Assembly (NCBI GenBank): GCA_027343785.1
Contig: DAHWKF010000106.1
Coordinates: forward strand, 1 to 14,857
From: Leptospirillum sp.
Lineage (GTDB): Bacteria; Nitrospirota; Leptospirillia; Leptospirillales; Leptospirillaceae
DNA length: 14,857 nucleotides
Reading direction: 5' to 3'
In this document: positions 5,940-13,361 of the stretch, in pieces
Layout: each line of letters starts with the position of its first letter
Position numbering within the stretch: position 1 is the first letter of the stretch
Program-made: the position numbers and the translations under genes
The notes under the pieces: model-generated
What the model was told of the DNA's origin: nothing
Seen by the model: only the letters and a program-made list of their open reading frames with translations
Database searches by the model: none

Positions 5940-7103
5940 TCAGACCCTCATCGCCGGAGCGAGGCTTCGCAATCGATCGAGGACTTCCGGAAAGGCATCC
6001 CGGAACATTCCGGTTTCCCGGGAGGTGGTCGACCAGCCCATGGTGAGGACGACCGACCCTTGAGTCTCCACGGCCGGGTAGCCCAAAGCCGAAAGCACAT
6101 GCGACACCTTCAGCGAATCCCGTGAACAGGAGGAGCCTGTCCCCACCTCCACTCCCTTTTTATCCAACAGGGACAGCGCGGCCTGGCCATCGATCCCGTG
6201 GGCCAGAAGATTCAGGACGCCCGGTAAACACGCGCGCCCTTTTTCCACCACCTGCACCGCGGAAAGCGATTCGTCAACCCAGTCGGACAATTTCCGTGTC
6301 AGGACTTCCATCCGACCTGTTTCCTCCGCATGATGCCTCTCCCAGTGCAGAAGGGCCTTTTCCCAGCCGCTGGCGAGAAAGGCCGGCTGGGTTCCTCCCC
6401 GGCGACCATCCTCCTGCCCGCCGCCTTCGATCAGGGTCTGGATCCGGATCCCCCTTTTCACCACGAGGGCGGCGATTCCGGGTGGACCGCCCCAGCGGGA
6501 AGAAGAGACGGTCATCAGATCGACGGGCAGCTCTCCGAACCGGATCGGAACCGATGATTCGGCGGCAATGAAATCCACATGAAACGTCCCCCCCTTCGCG
6601 CGGACCATCCGGCCAATGGCCTCGACGGGCTGGATCAGGCCGACTTCGGGGTTGGCCCATTGGACCGAGAGCAGGAAAGGGGGTTCCGGGAGAAGTTTGG
6701 GCAGGGTTTCCAGGTCGACCGCGCCGGAAGCGGAAAGGGGAAGGGTCACGACCGGCATCCCCTCCCGGCGGCTTCTGCTTTGCGCCGCCGACAGCACCGA
6801 AACGTGCTCAAGCGGTGATACCAGAAGGGCCCGGGGGGGGATCCCGCCTTTCATCACGACGCGTTCCAGGGCCCACGTATTGGCTTCCGAGCCGCACGAG
6901 ACGAACCACACCTCCGACGGATGGGCGCCAAGAACACGGGCCAGCGATTCCCGGGCGGCATCCAGAACTTCGCGCGCCACCCTTCCCCGGCCCGAACGGC
7001 TCATGGGGTTCCCCCCGTCCGAAAGTGCCGAGGAAACGGCTTCAAGAACCCCCGGCCGGAGCGGCATCTGATTGTCGCAGTCCAGAAGAGCCCTTTCAGG
7101 CAT
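5940..7103 (-). CDS. NifS/IscS-like class V aminotransferase with degenerate active site
   Basis: A 387-residue fold-type I protein aligned by eye along its length to cysteine desulfurases. Retained: SCGSEAN (69-75), the PLP-stacking His in SPLEH (H100), N151 in ANPEVG, D177 in FHVD, the GGGQEDGRRGGT segment (227-238), and the desulfurase cysteine loop GTGSSC (C326). Lost: the Schiff-base lysine. IscS has SxHKxxGPKG; here DLMTVSSSRWGGPPG puts R203 at that position, and the preceding His is S202. The PLP-contacting Gln is A180, and the substrate-carboxylate Arg in LGRFTT is W357 in MGWSTT. A normal desulfurase reaction is therefore doubtful. It may be a scaffold, sulfur-relay or cofactor-binding paralogue. 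The start overlaps the DUF3501 gene by eight bases, suggesting translational coupling. Confidence 0.85.
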   Translation of the reverse strand: MPERALLDCDNQMPLRPGVLEAVSSALSDGGNPMSRSGRGRVAREVLDAARESLARVLGAHPSEVWFVSCGSEANTWALERVVMKGGIPPRALLVSPLEHVSVLSAAQSRSRREGMPVVTLPLSASGAVDLETLPKLLPEPPFLLSVQWANPEVGLIQPVEAIGRMVRAKGGTFHVDFIAAESSVPIRFGELPVDLMTVSSSRWGGPPGIAALVVKRGIRIQTLIEGGGQEDGRRGGTQPAFLASGWEKALLHWERHHAEETGRMEVLTRKLSDWVDESLSAVQVVEKGRACLPGVLNLLAHGIDGQAALSLLDKKGVEVGTGSSCSRDSLKVSHVLSALGYPAVETQGSVVLTMGWSTTSRETGMFRDAFPEVLDRLRSLAPAMRV

Positions 7104-7689
7104 CGGCCAGGTCGTCCTTCAGTTGCTGGACCATTTCGGAGGGAACCATCGCCATCGCCGAATAGCGGGGATGTTCGGACACAAGCATGACCCGCCCGCC
7201 TGCCGGCAAGTCCATGAACACCGCGCGCTGTTTTTCCGAAAAACGGAACGTAACGTAATGCACCGAGCTCAGCTTTTCCTCTGTCGACCGATCCGGTTCA
7301 AAATCCGCGGTGACCTTTTCGCCGGCGAAGGCGATATGAATGAAAGGCCCCCGGTCAAGCCCCTGAAGGCTGTCGAGCGTTTCCCGTATTTGTCCTTCAT
7401 CGGTAATCTCGATCATCAATGTCGCCTTCAACGTCGTCCGGGTCGGCAGCATGGTCCGGTAGATTTCAATCTCTTCGGCTCGCTTGGCCGGATCGACGGT
7501 ATGTTCGACGAACAGCATTTCCTGAATCTGGAACAGGACCGTCTCCCGATTTTCAAAAACCAGACGGAGAATCGGTCCAAGATTGATCCCCCGGTGTTTT
7601 TTGAGGGCGATAATCCGGGAACGAAACTCCCCCCTTTTCTGTTCGTACGTCTTGTTATCCATTAAATCATCCAGAACAATCTCTTTCAT
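7096..7689 (-). CDS. DUF3501 family protein
   Basis: A 197-residue soluble protein, recognised by the N-terminal pattern IVLDDLMDNKTYEQKRGEFR, the segment RIIALKKHRGINLGP, and FENRETVLFQIQEMLFVE (45-62), all typical of DUF3501. The function is unknown. In many genomes DUF3501 genes sit beside a heterodisulfide-reductase-like Fe-S protein and often rubrerythrin, which hints at a role in redox or peroxide protection. Here the Fe-S partner is directly upstream, but no rubrerythrin is visible. ATG 7689 is chosen because GGAGGA precedes it and the family begins MKxxxLDDL; the open frame runs 23 codons further upstream without support. There are no cysteines and no membrane segments. Confidence 0.9.
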   Translation of the reverse strand: MKEIVLDDLMDNKTYEQKRGEFRSRIIALKKHRGINLGPILRLVFENRETVLFQIQEMLFVEHTVDPAKRAEEIEIYRTMLPTRTTLKATLMIEITDEGQIRETLDSLQGLDRGPFIHIAFAGEKVTADFEPDRSTEEKLSSVHYVTFRFSEKQRAVFMDLPAGGRVMLVSEHPRYSAMAMVPSEMVQQLKDDLADA

Positions 7690-7723
7690 GGATCCTCCAG
7701 GCTGGTGTGAATCGGGCTGTACC

Positions 7724-7741
7724 GCTTTCCTCCCGGAAAGC
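7724..7741 (-). promoter_or_regulatory. Intercistronic RNA hairpin with GNRA-type tetraloop
   Basis: On the minus-strand transcript GCUUUCC-GGGA-GGAAAGC forms a perfect 7-bp stem closed by GGGA, a GNRA-class loop. It lies in the 87-base gap between the Fe-S gene and the DUF3501 gene, 35 bases before the latter's start. It has no poly-U tail, so it is more likely an RNA stability or processing element than a terminator. Confidence 0.45.
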
Positions 7742-7776
7742 CTTTTAAAAGAACGCACAGAAACGCGTCATCCGCT

Positions 7777-9045
7777 CTAGATGCCGTAGGCTTTTCGGAG
7801 AAGCACCGCCGGGTGGGCCATCTCCATGCCTCCGGCGCTCGAGAGGGCATGGGCCGCCAGAGGACAGTCCGACGACCACGTCTCTCCGCGGACATCTCGC
7901 AGGGCTTCCGCGGTTTTCCCGGCTTTTTTCCGGGCGAGCGGAAAGTTCTCCGTCTTCATCCCCCATGTTCCTCCATGCCCTGAACACAGCTCGACCGGAC
8001 GAAGCCGCGTATCGGGTATCTGTCCCAGGACCTCCCGGGCAGGAGCACCGATGTTCTGATCCCGCAAATGGCAAGCGACATGGTAGGAAATCTGTCCCAG
8101 GGACGTCTTGAAATCCCGCCTGAACAACCCTTCCTTCAGAAGTTTTTCCATAAACTGGAAGAAGTCCCACGTCTGCCCGGACAGGGCGAGGAATCCCTCC
8201 CGGCTTTGATCATCTTCACACCCATATTGCAGAAACTCTTTCTTCAGCGTCAATTGGCAGGTCGGAACAGGAACCACGACCTGGTAGCCGTCCCGGACAT
8301 AAGGGAGGAAAAGATCCCTGACTTTCGACGCCTGAAGGCGAAAGGAATCCAGGTCTCCCGCATCCAGAAAAGGCATCCCGCAGCAGAGCGGTCCGGGAAC
8401 AACCACCGGTATCTCGTGGTGGTCCAGGATACGGAGCATGGCTTCCGGGATCTCCGGTTTCTGATAATTTCCCAGGCAGGTCACAAACAGGGCGACCCGG
8501 TACGGCGACGCATCCTGGGTCGTCAAACGACGCGCGCGCCTTTTTCCATAAAGCTCCATAAAAGTCTCGTGTGCATAAGGAAGGATGGGAGCGCTTTCAT
8601 GAATACCGGCCCATCTCCGGCCCAGCCTCCGCAGAAGAGGATTCCGGATGGCGGCGTTGATGGTCCCGGCAAAACGGGTTCCGAGGCGGCCCATCGCATC
8701 GGTCCTGGAAAGGAGCCGATCCGTGCGGGGAATACCTGAAGCCCGGCGACGGCGAACCCGAGACCGAATCATGATATCCGGGAAATCCAGCATATACGCG
8801 TGGGGGGGGCAGTATGGGCAGTGGTTGAAGCACAGCTTGCAGTAATTGCAGCCGTCTTCCGTGGCGGGCAGGGAGGAAGGGGGCAGGCGGCGGGCATCTC
8901 CGTCTATCTCGGGACGGTCCAGAAGGTCAAAAAGCGTATCGAAGGACGGACACAGATGGAAGCATCTCCGACAACCGTTACAGATATCGGCGACCCTGAG
9001 CCACACGCTGTCGAGCGGATCCGTCATCTTCCCATCTTCCGGCAC
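7777..9045 (-). CDS. Heterodisulfide-reductase/GlpC-like Fe-S oxidoreductase subunit
   Basis: Protein of about 422 residues, numbered from GTG 9045. Two N-terminal [4Fe-4S] motifs are visible: CNGCRRCFHLCP (22-33) and CNYCKLCFNHCPYCP (66-80); the latter has a fifth cysteine, C79. Two CCG-type domains follow: TCLGNY (from C190) with PLCCGMP (C221, C222), and ACHLRD (C325) with LCSGHGGTWG, where the usual second Cys is Ser. This is the architecture of GlpC/HdrD-like electron-transfer subunits. No flavin domain or membrane helix is seen, so it must work with a partner, most plausibly the DUF3501 protein. GTG 9045 has GGGGGAGG at the right distance; TTG 9060 and ATG 9027 are alternatives. It is probably the first gene of the operon. 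Confidence 0.88.
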   Translation of the reverse strand: MPEDGKMTDPLDSVWLRVADICNGCRRCFHLCPSFDTLFDLLDRPEIDGDARRLPPSSLPATEDGCNYCKLCFNHCPYCPPHAYMLDFPDIMIRSRVRRRRASGIPRTDRLLSRTDAMGRLGTRFAGTINAAIRNPLLRRLGRRWAGIHESAPILPYAHETFMELYGKRRARRLTTQDASPYRVALFVTCLGNYQKPEIPEAMLRILDHHEIPVVVPGPLCCGMPFLDAGDLDSFRLQASKVRDLFLPYVRDGYQVVVPVPTCQLTLKKEFLQYGCEDDQSREGFLALSGQTWDFFQFMEKLLKEGLFRRDFKTSLGQISYHVACHLRDQNIGAPAREVLGQIPDTRLRPVELCSGHGGTWGMKTENFPLARKKAGKTAEALRDVRGETWSSDCPLAAHALSSAGGMEMAHPAVLLRKAYGI

Positions 9046-9112
9046 CCTTGCCTCCCCCAAATATGTGCGGTCCGTTCATATCCTGCCCGACCATTCCGGG
9101 CGGCCCCCGTAA

Positions 9113-9129
9113 GGGTCTTGTCTTGACCC
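9113..9129. repeat. 17-bp dyad in the divergent intergenic region
   Basis: GGGTC (9113-9117) and GACCC (9125-9129) flank seven bases between the divergent Fe-S operon and the CoA-binding gene. It lies just downstream of the candidate minus-strand -10 box, where a repressor operator could sit. Short arms make chance plausible. Confidence 0.3.
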
Positions 9130-9142
9130 GAATGATTTGTCC

Positions 9143-9151
9143 ATCATATCA
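9143..9151 (-). promoter_or_regulatory. Possible extended -10 promoter of the Fe-S/DUF3501/NifS-like operon
   Basis: The minus strand reads TGATATGAT: a TGN extension followed by TATGAT, one mismatch from consensus. No good -35 hexamer is found at 16-18 bases, which extended -10 promoters tolerate. It would give a leader of about 90 bases before GTG 9045. Confidence 0.35.
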
Positions 9152-9237
9152 CAGGACTCTCCGATAACGTCCTCCCGGCAAACCCGGCCGGGCACCATCG
9201 AAACCGACCAGCACAACCCCTTTTTCGAGGAGGTCCA

Positions 9238-9678
9238 GTGACGACCAACACGCCATCCTACCCCGTTTCCGACGAGACCCTCTCCCGCATTCTGGATGCC
9301 TCAAGAACCGTCGCCGTCGTCGGCATTTCGGACAAGCTCGGCCGACCGAGCCTTACCGTATCAAGTTACCTTCAGGACCACGGTTTTTCGGTCATCCCGG
9401 TCAACCCCGTTTTGGATTCCGTGGGACATGTCAAATGCTATCCCTCTCTTGAAAGCCTGCCGGAAGTTCCGGATCTGGTCGTCGTATTCCGCAAACCGGC
9501 CGACGTTCCGGCGGTCGTCCGGGAGGCCGCCACCAAAGGTATCCGGCGAGTCTGGGTCCAGGAAGGCATCCGGAGCGACGAAGGGTTCAGCCTCGCCCGG
9601 GAAAATCGTCTCGAGATCGTCATGGACCGGTGCATCATGAAAGAACTGATGCGTCTCGGGAAAAAGGAAATGCATTGA
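9238..9678 (+). CDS. CoA-binding domain protein (YccU type)
   Basis: Small cytoplasmic Rossmann-fold protein of 146 residues, full length for the CoA_binding_2 family. Visible landmarks are TVAVVGISDKLGRPS (24-38), SVIPVNP (51-57), the DLVVVFRKPADVPAVV stretch, RRVWVQEGI and the C-terminal MDRCIMKE. These match the family pattern of VAVVG, PVNP, VFR, VWxQxGI and MDRC. Such proteins bind coenzyme A, as in the N-terminal domain of succinyl-CoA ligase alpha, but have no established reaction. GTG 9238 follows AGGAGG by four bases. It is divergent from the Fe-S operon and upstream of the peroxidase gene by about 190 bases, with a possible but weak TTGACC box (9759) in between. Confidence 0.9.
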   Translation: MTTNTPSYPVSDETLSRILDASRTVAVVGISDKLGRPSLTVSSYLQDHGFSVIPVNPVLDSVGHVKCYPSLESLPEVPDLVVVFRKPADVPAVVREAATKGIRRVWVQEGIRSDEGFSLARENRLEIVMDRCIMKELMRLGKKEMH

Positions 9679-9865
9679 CCGGTCGCTTTGCGGGGAATAT
9701 AACAGGACACGCCACGCTGGACAGCGAACACGCCCGGCGCCACGCTACCGCTCCGGTCTTGACCATTCAAAGACGGTTTTTCTGCTATCTTTTGATGGGG
9801 ACATCTTATGTCGCCCGCCTGCCAATAAAAACATGAGTGCCGTCCTTCATTTCCGGGAGGCTTTA

Positions 9866-10750
9866 ATGGTCAAGGACCTTGCCCAACCTGCACTTTTTTC
9901 TTCTCCCCCGCCTTACGGCCAGTCACTGTTTTTTTCTCTCCGGACAGAACTCTCCGGGGAAAAAGCCCTGGAGCACCTTTCATCAGGATTCGACCCGGCC
10001 ACCGGGATCCTGGGTATCGGGGAACCGCTGGTCCGCAAATTCTCGAAGCAGGTTCCGGGACTCAGAACCTTTCCAGCCCTTTCCGGGCCAGGCTTTTCCG
10101 TTCCTTCAACACAAAAATCCCTCTGGGCCTTCCTGTACGGCTCAGACCGTTCGGAGGTCTTCAACCGTTCGGACCATCTGATTTCTTCTCTCGCCCCGGC
10201 TTTCCTGCTCGAGGATTCCATGGAAACCTTCACCTATGCCGGCGGAAAAGATCTGACCGGGTATGAGGACGGAACGGAAAATCCGCCTCCCCGGGAGAGC
10301 CCTTCCGTCGCACTCGTCTCCGAAGGAAAAGGAATGGCGGGATCGAGCTTTGCCGGCGTCCAGCGCTGGGTCCACGACCTCGAACACTTCCGCTCCCTTC
10401 CTCCGAAGACGCAGGACCATATCATCGGGAGAGAAAAAAGCTCCAACGAAGAGATTCCCGATGCTCCCGCCAGCGCACATGTCAAGCGAAGCGCCCAGGA
10501 GAGTTTTTCTCCCGCGGCCACCATGGTGAGACGGTCGATGCCCTGGTCCCGGGGTGGGCAACAGGGGCTCGAGTTCGTTTCCTTCGGCCGTTCGCTGGAT
10601 CCCTTCGACCGGATCCTGCGCCGGATGGTCGGTCTGGAAGACGGCATATCCGATGCCCTTTTCACCTTCTCACAACCGGTATCGGGCGGCTATTACTGGT
10701 GCCCCCCCGTTCGGGAAAACCGGATCGACCTATCGGGGCTGGAAGGCTGA
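9866..10750 (+). CDS. DyP-type haem peroxidase
   Basis: Dye-decolourising-type peroxidase of 294 residues. The signature GXXDG is GYEDG at 132-136, with D135 the distal catalytic aspartate, followed by TENP. H205 in SAHVKRSAQE is the expected proximal haem ligand. R222/R223 in MVRRSMPW supplies the distal arginine. The C-terminal block LEFVSF...DPFDRILRRM and GGYYWCPP is characteristic. No Sec or Tat signal is present, so it is cytosolic unless encapsulated; no C-terminal encapsulin-targeting peptide or encapsulin gene is obvious. ATG 9866 was chosen over ATG 9833 because GGGAGG lies five bases upstream. It uses hydrogen peroxide to oxidise an unknown substrate. A BCP-type peroxiredoxin follows 142 bases downstream. 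Confidence 0.93.
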   Translation: MVKDLAQPALFSSPPPYGQSLFFSLRTELSGEKALEHLSSGFDPATGILGIGEPLVRKFSKQVPGLRTFPALSGPGFSVPSTQKSLWAFLYGSDRSEVFNRSDHLISSLAPAFLLEDSMETFTYAGGKDLTGYEDGTENPPPRESPSVALVSEGKGMAGSSFAGVQRWVHDLEHFRSLPPKTQDHIIGREKSSNEEIPDAPASAHVKRSAQESFSPAATMVRRSMPWSRGGQQGLEFVSFGRSLDPFDRILRRMVGLEDGISDALFTFSQPVSGGYYWCPPVRENRIDLSGLEG

Positions 10751-10892
10751 GCGGACCCTAAAAAGAACAGGACAAGATCCATCTGCCCGGGACTTTTTTT
10801 CGCGCCGATCCTGTGGAACAATAAAACGAAGAAGTGAATCCGGTCCGAAACTCTCCATCTGTTGTCCATCCGGTCTGGTCATGGGGGAAAAC

Positions 10893-11480
10893 ATGAAAGT
10901 CCATTACGGAATTCGCCGTCACGGCGCGATCATTCTGCCGGCCATCTTTTTTCTGGTCCTGGTCCTGGTCCTCTCACTCGGGACCCGGACCCCTTCCTCA
11001 AATGCATCGGCGACTGTCGCTTCGACGGGGTCGTCGGCACCGCCCTTCACCGGAATCGATCAAAACGGAAAGACCCACCGTTTGTCCGATTACCGGGGCA
11101 AATGGCTGGTCCTCTATTTTTTTCCAAAGGCGGATACGCCGGGTTGTACCAAGGAAGCCTGCAGTTTCAGGGACGGAATCAACCATCTTCGGGCCTTGGG
11201 CGCCAGTGTTGTCGGTGTCAGCATGGACAACCGGGACGACCAGGAACATTTTGCCCGTAAATTCCACATCCCCTTTCCCCTGCTGGCCGACCATACGGGA
11301 ACCATTGCCCGGGCTTACGGGGCGGCGGGGGGGTTTCTGAACCTCGACCACAGGTATACGTTCCTCATCAATCCGAAGGGTATCATCGTCAAAAGATACC
11401 TGGATGTCGATCCCGACCGTCATGCAGAACAGATTCTGACCGATCTCAAGGCTCTGGGGGCGCGGGAGGTTTCTTCATGA
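10893..11480 (+). CDS. Membrane-anchored BCP/PrxQ-type peroxiredoxin
   Basis: A 195-residue thiol peroxidase of the AhpC/TSA superfamily. Residues 11-30 form a single hydrophobic helix after a basic start (KVHYGIRRHG), so the catalytic domain is probably exported and tethered to the inner membrane. The domain opens with APPFTGIDQNGKTHRLSDYR; KADTPGCTKEACSFRDG places the peroxidatic Cys at C85 and the resolving Cys five residues later at C90, as in E. coli BCP. It would reduce peroxides using a thioredoxin-like donor not seen here. ATG 10893 has GGGGGA upstream; the frame stays open back to 10554 only because it overlaps the peroxidase gene. Its stop overlaps the start of the next gene by four bases, so the two are co-translated. 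Confidence 0.92.
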   Translation: MKVHYGIRRHGAIILPAIFFLVLVLVLSLGTRTPSSNASATVASTGSSAPPFTGIDQNGKTHRLSDYRGKWLVLYFFPKADTPGCTKEACSFRDGINHLRALGASVVGVSMDNRDDQEHFARKFHIPFPLLADHTGTIARAYGAAGGFLNLDHRYTFLINPKGIIVKRYLDVDPDRHAEQILTDLKALGAREVSS

Positions 11481-12403
11481 ACGAGAATTCGGAAAAGAGA
11501 TCCAAAATATCGGAAGCCCTGTGGATCGGCGCGGGGAATATGGGTCTTCCGATGGCTTCCAACCTGATTTCATCCAACAAAATCCGCCTGAGCGTTCACA
11601 ACCGGACGCCCGGTCGGTTGGCGCCCCTGGAAAAGGCCGGTGCCCGGCGGTCCGACGACCTTTCCCGGAGCCTGTCGGAAACCACTCTGGTTTTTACGAT
11701 GCTGGCGGACGATGCCGCCGTCAGCGATGTCGCAGAACGCCCCGGAGGAATCCTCGACAAGCTCCCGGCGGGAGGGATCCACGTCTGCATGGGAACGCTC
11801 AGCCCCACCTTCGTGGACATGTTGTCCGAAAAACATCAAAAAAAAGGCCAGATCCTTGTGAGCGCTCCGGTTTTCGGGCGACCGGACCGCGCAAAGGCCG
11901 GAACGCTGACCATCATCGCGGCAGGGCCAACTGCCGCGCTCGACTCCGTGGAACCTCTTCTCAAGACGATGGGTTCGCCGGTATTCCGCGTGGGAGAGAC
12001 CCCTTCCCGGGCCAACACCATCAAGATCCTGGGGAACTTTACCTTGGGAGGCCTATTGGAGACACTGGCCGAAAGCCTGACCCTCGCCCGAAAGGTGGGG
12101 GTCTCCCCCAGCCAGCTCGTCGAAATTCTGGATACCGCCCTCTACCATTCCCCTGTGTTCCGGAACTACGGCCAGATCATGGCGGAGGAGAAATTCGAGC
12201 CGGCAGGTTTCTGGATGCGGCTGGGGCTCAAGGATGTCCGTATGGTTCTTCGGGAGGCGGACAAACTGGACGTCCCCCTCCCGCTGGGTGACATTTTGCA
12301 CGCCGGATTTCTGGCGGGCATTCACCGGGGTTACGGAGAATGGGACTGGGCGGCGCTGGGACGTGTCCGTGACGACGATGCGGGTGTTTCCAGAAAATCC
12401 TGA
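11477..12403 (+). CDS. NAD(P)-dependent beta-hydroxyacid dehydrogenase family oxidoreductase
   Basis: A 308-residue protein of the 6-phosphogluconate/3-hydroxyisobutyrate dehydrogenase family. The N-terminal Rossmann motif WIGAGNMGLPMASNL (16-30) binds NAD(P); HNRTPGRL follows the second strand, and the Arg there favours NADPH. APVFGRPDRAKAGTL (130-144) corresponds to the substrate loop, and K183 with N187 in NTIKILGNFTL is the conserved catalytic KxxxN pair. The C-terminal domain is all-helical. Close relatives include glyoxylate/succinic-semialdehyde reductases and imine reductases, so the substrate is uncertain. It overlaps the peroxiredoxin gene by four bases and ends one base before the convergent envelope gene, leaving no room for a dedicated terminator. 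Confidence 0.9.
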   Translation: MNENSEKRSKISEALWIGAGNMGLPMASNLISSNKIRLSVHNRTPGRLAPLEKAGARRSDDLSRSLSETTLVFTMLADDAAVSDVAERPGGILDKLPAGGIHVCMGTLSPTFVDMLSEKHQKKGQILVSAPVFGRPDRAKAGTLTIIAAGPTAALDSVEPLLKTMGSPVFRVGETPSRANTIKILGNFTLGGLLETLAESLTLARKVGVSPSQLVEILDTALYHSPVFRNYGQIMAEEKFEPAGFWMRLGLKDVRMVLREADKLDVPLPLGDILHAGFLAGIHRGYGEWDWAALGRVRDDDAGVSRKS

Positions 12404-12404
12404 A

Positions 12405-13334
12405 CTAGAATCCTGCCGGAGGATTGAGCTTTCCGAGTGTGTCGATAAAACCTTCCCAGAATTTCGCCTCGACCGGACCGTTCTTCTTTTCCAGTGCGGA
12501 GAGGGCGGTGAGGTCCACCCAGGGTCGGGACAGAAGATCCATCGCTTTTTTGTCCCCGACGGTCATGCGGATCCCCCGGGACCATAGCGCGGACCGCCCT
12601 TCCCTGAAAGCTTTTGCGTATTGCTCTCCCGGTTTTTTGTCCTTCGCTCCCATGGCATTTTCCAGTCGGTTCCAGCGGATGGACAGGATCCGGTCGGTCA
12701 GGAAAATGGCCCCGGACAGATCGACGGACATATCCGGAAGGGCCGTCCTGGAAGCTGCCTGCCCTTCCCGCTTCTGAACCGGAAGCAGAAGCTTCTGGAA
12801 GCGGGCCAGGGCCTGAACAAAAATCTGCGCCTCCTCCCCTTCGACCGAACCGATTTTTTCATTGAGCTGACCGAGACGGGCCACATCGACCCGCGGAGCC
12901 ACGGCGCCGGCTTCAAAACGCTGGACCAGTTCCAGATCTTCCCCGTCCAGACGGATAAGCCGATCCCGGGTCTTGACCAGGAGGGCTTGAACCTTTCGTA
13001 CCTGATTCGGAGTCATGCCGACCGAACGGCGGGAGGACATGTACCAGGAAGCATGCGCTCCAAGAAGCTTCAGAAACCGGTTCCCGGGCGTCACCGTCAT
13101 CGGGCGTTCCCGCTCCCGTCCCTGGACCCCCACCCAACCCCGGATCTGCTGGGGAATGACCCACCGGGAGAGGGAATGAATCTCCCCGGGGTCGGAGGCG
13201 AGGTCGAGATCGGCCGGCTGAGCCCAGACGGAAGAAGCTGTTCCTGGAAGAATCATCAACCCGGCGAGAGCCAGAAAGAGCTGGCCTCTCCGGAAAAAGC
13301 GAAGACAAGCGGAAGTTCGGGACAGTTTTTGCAT
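12405..13334 (-). CDS. Exported helical protein, possibly Spy/CpxP-like
   Basis: A 309-residue protein with a signal peptide: a basic start (KLSRTSACLRFFRRG), a hydrophobic core, and cleavage probably after VWA (about 38). Residues 105-192 are predicted helical and charged. They begin with MTPNQVRKVQALLV and end with LLPVQKREGQ, resembling the paired LTxxQ motifs of Spy/CpxP/ZraP periplasmic proteins that sense or buffer metals and misfolded protein. The remaining C-terminal part (200-309) is unrecognised. The similarity is by pattern only, so function is not assigned. It lies 27 bases after the beta-barrel-like gene with GGGGAGGATG before ATG 13334, so the two form an envelope operon. A 464-residue open frame on the opposite strand (12621-14015) is an antisense shadow. 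Confidence 0.75.
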   Translation of the reverse strand: MQKLSRTSACLRFFRRGQLFLALAGLMILPGTASSVWAQPADLDLASDPGEIHSLSRWVIPQQIRGWVGVQGRERERPMTVTPGNRFLKLLGAHASWYMSSRRSVGMTPNQVRKVQALLVKTRDRLIRLDGEDLELVQRFEAGAVAPRVDVARLGQLNEKIGSVEGEEAQIFVQALARFQKLLLPVQKREGQAASRTALPDMSVDLSGAIFLTDRILSIRWNRLENAMGAKDKKPGEQYAKAFREGRSALWSRGIRMTVGDKKAMDLLSRPWVDLTALSALEKKNGPVEAKFWEGFIDTLGKLNPPAGF

Positions 13335-13361
13335 GTCATCCTCCCCGATTCAGGATGGAAC

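Noticed and set aside
9759..9791. TTGACC with TATCTT or TGCTAT as promoter of the DyP gene
   Set aside because: Spacing of 21 bases for TATCTT, or a three-of-six -10 match at 18 bases; too weak to list as a feature.
10554..10892. N-terminal extension of the peroxiredoxin frame
   Set aside because: It overlaps the peroxidase gene in another frame; the hydrophobic anchor and GGGGGA support 10893.
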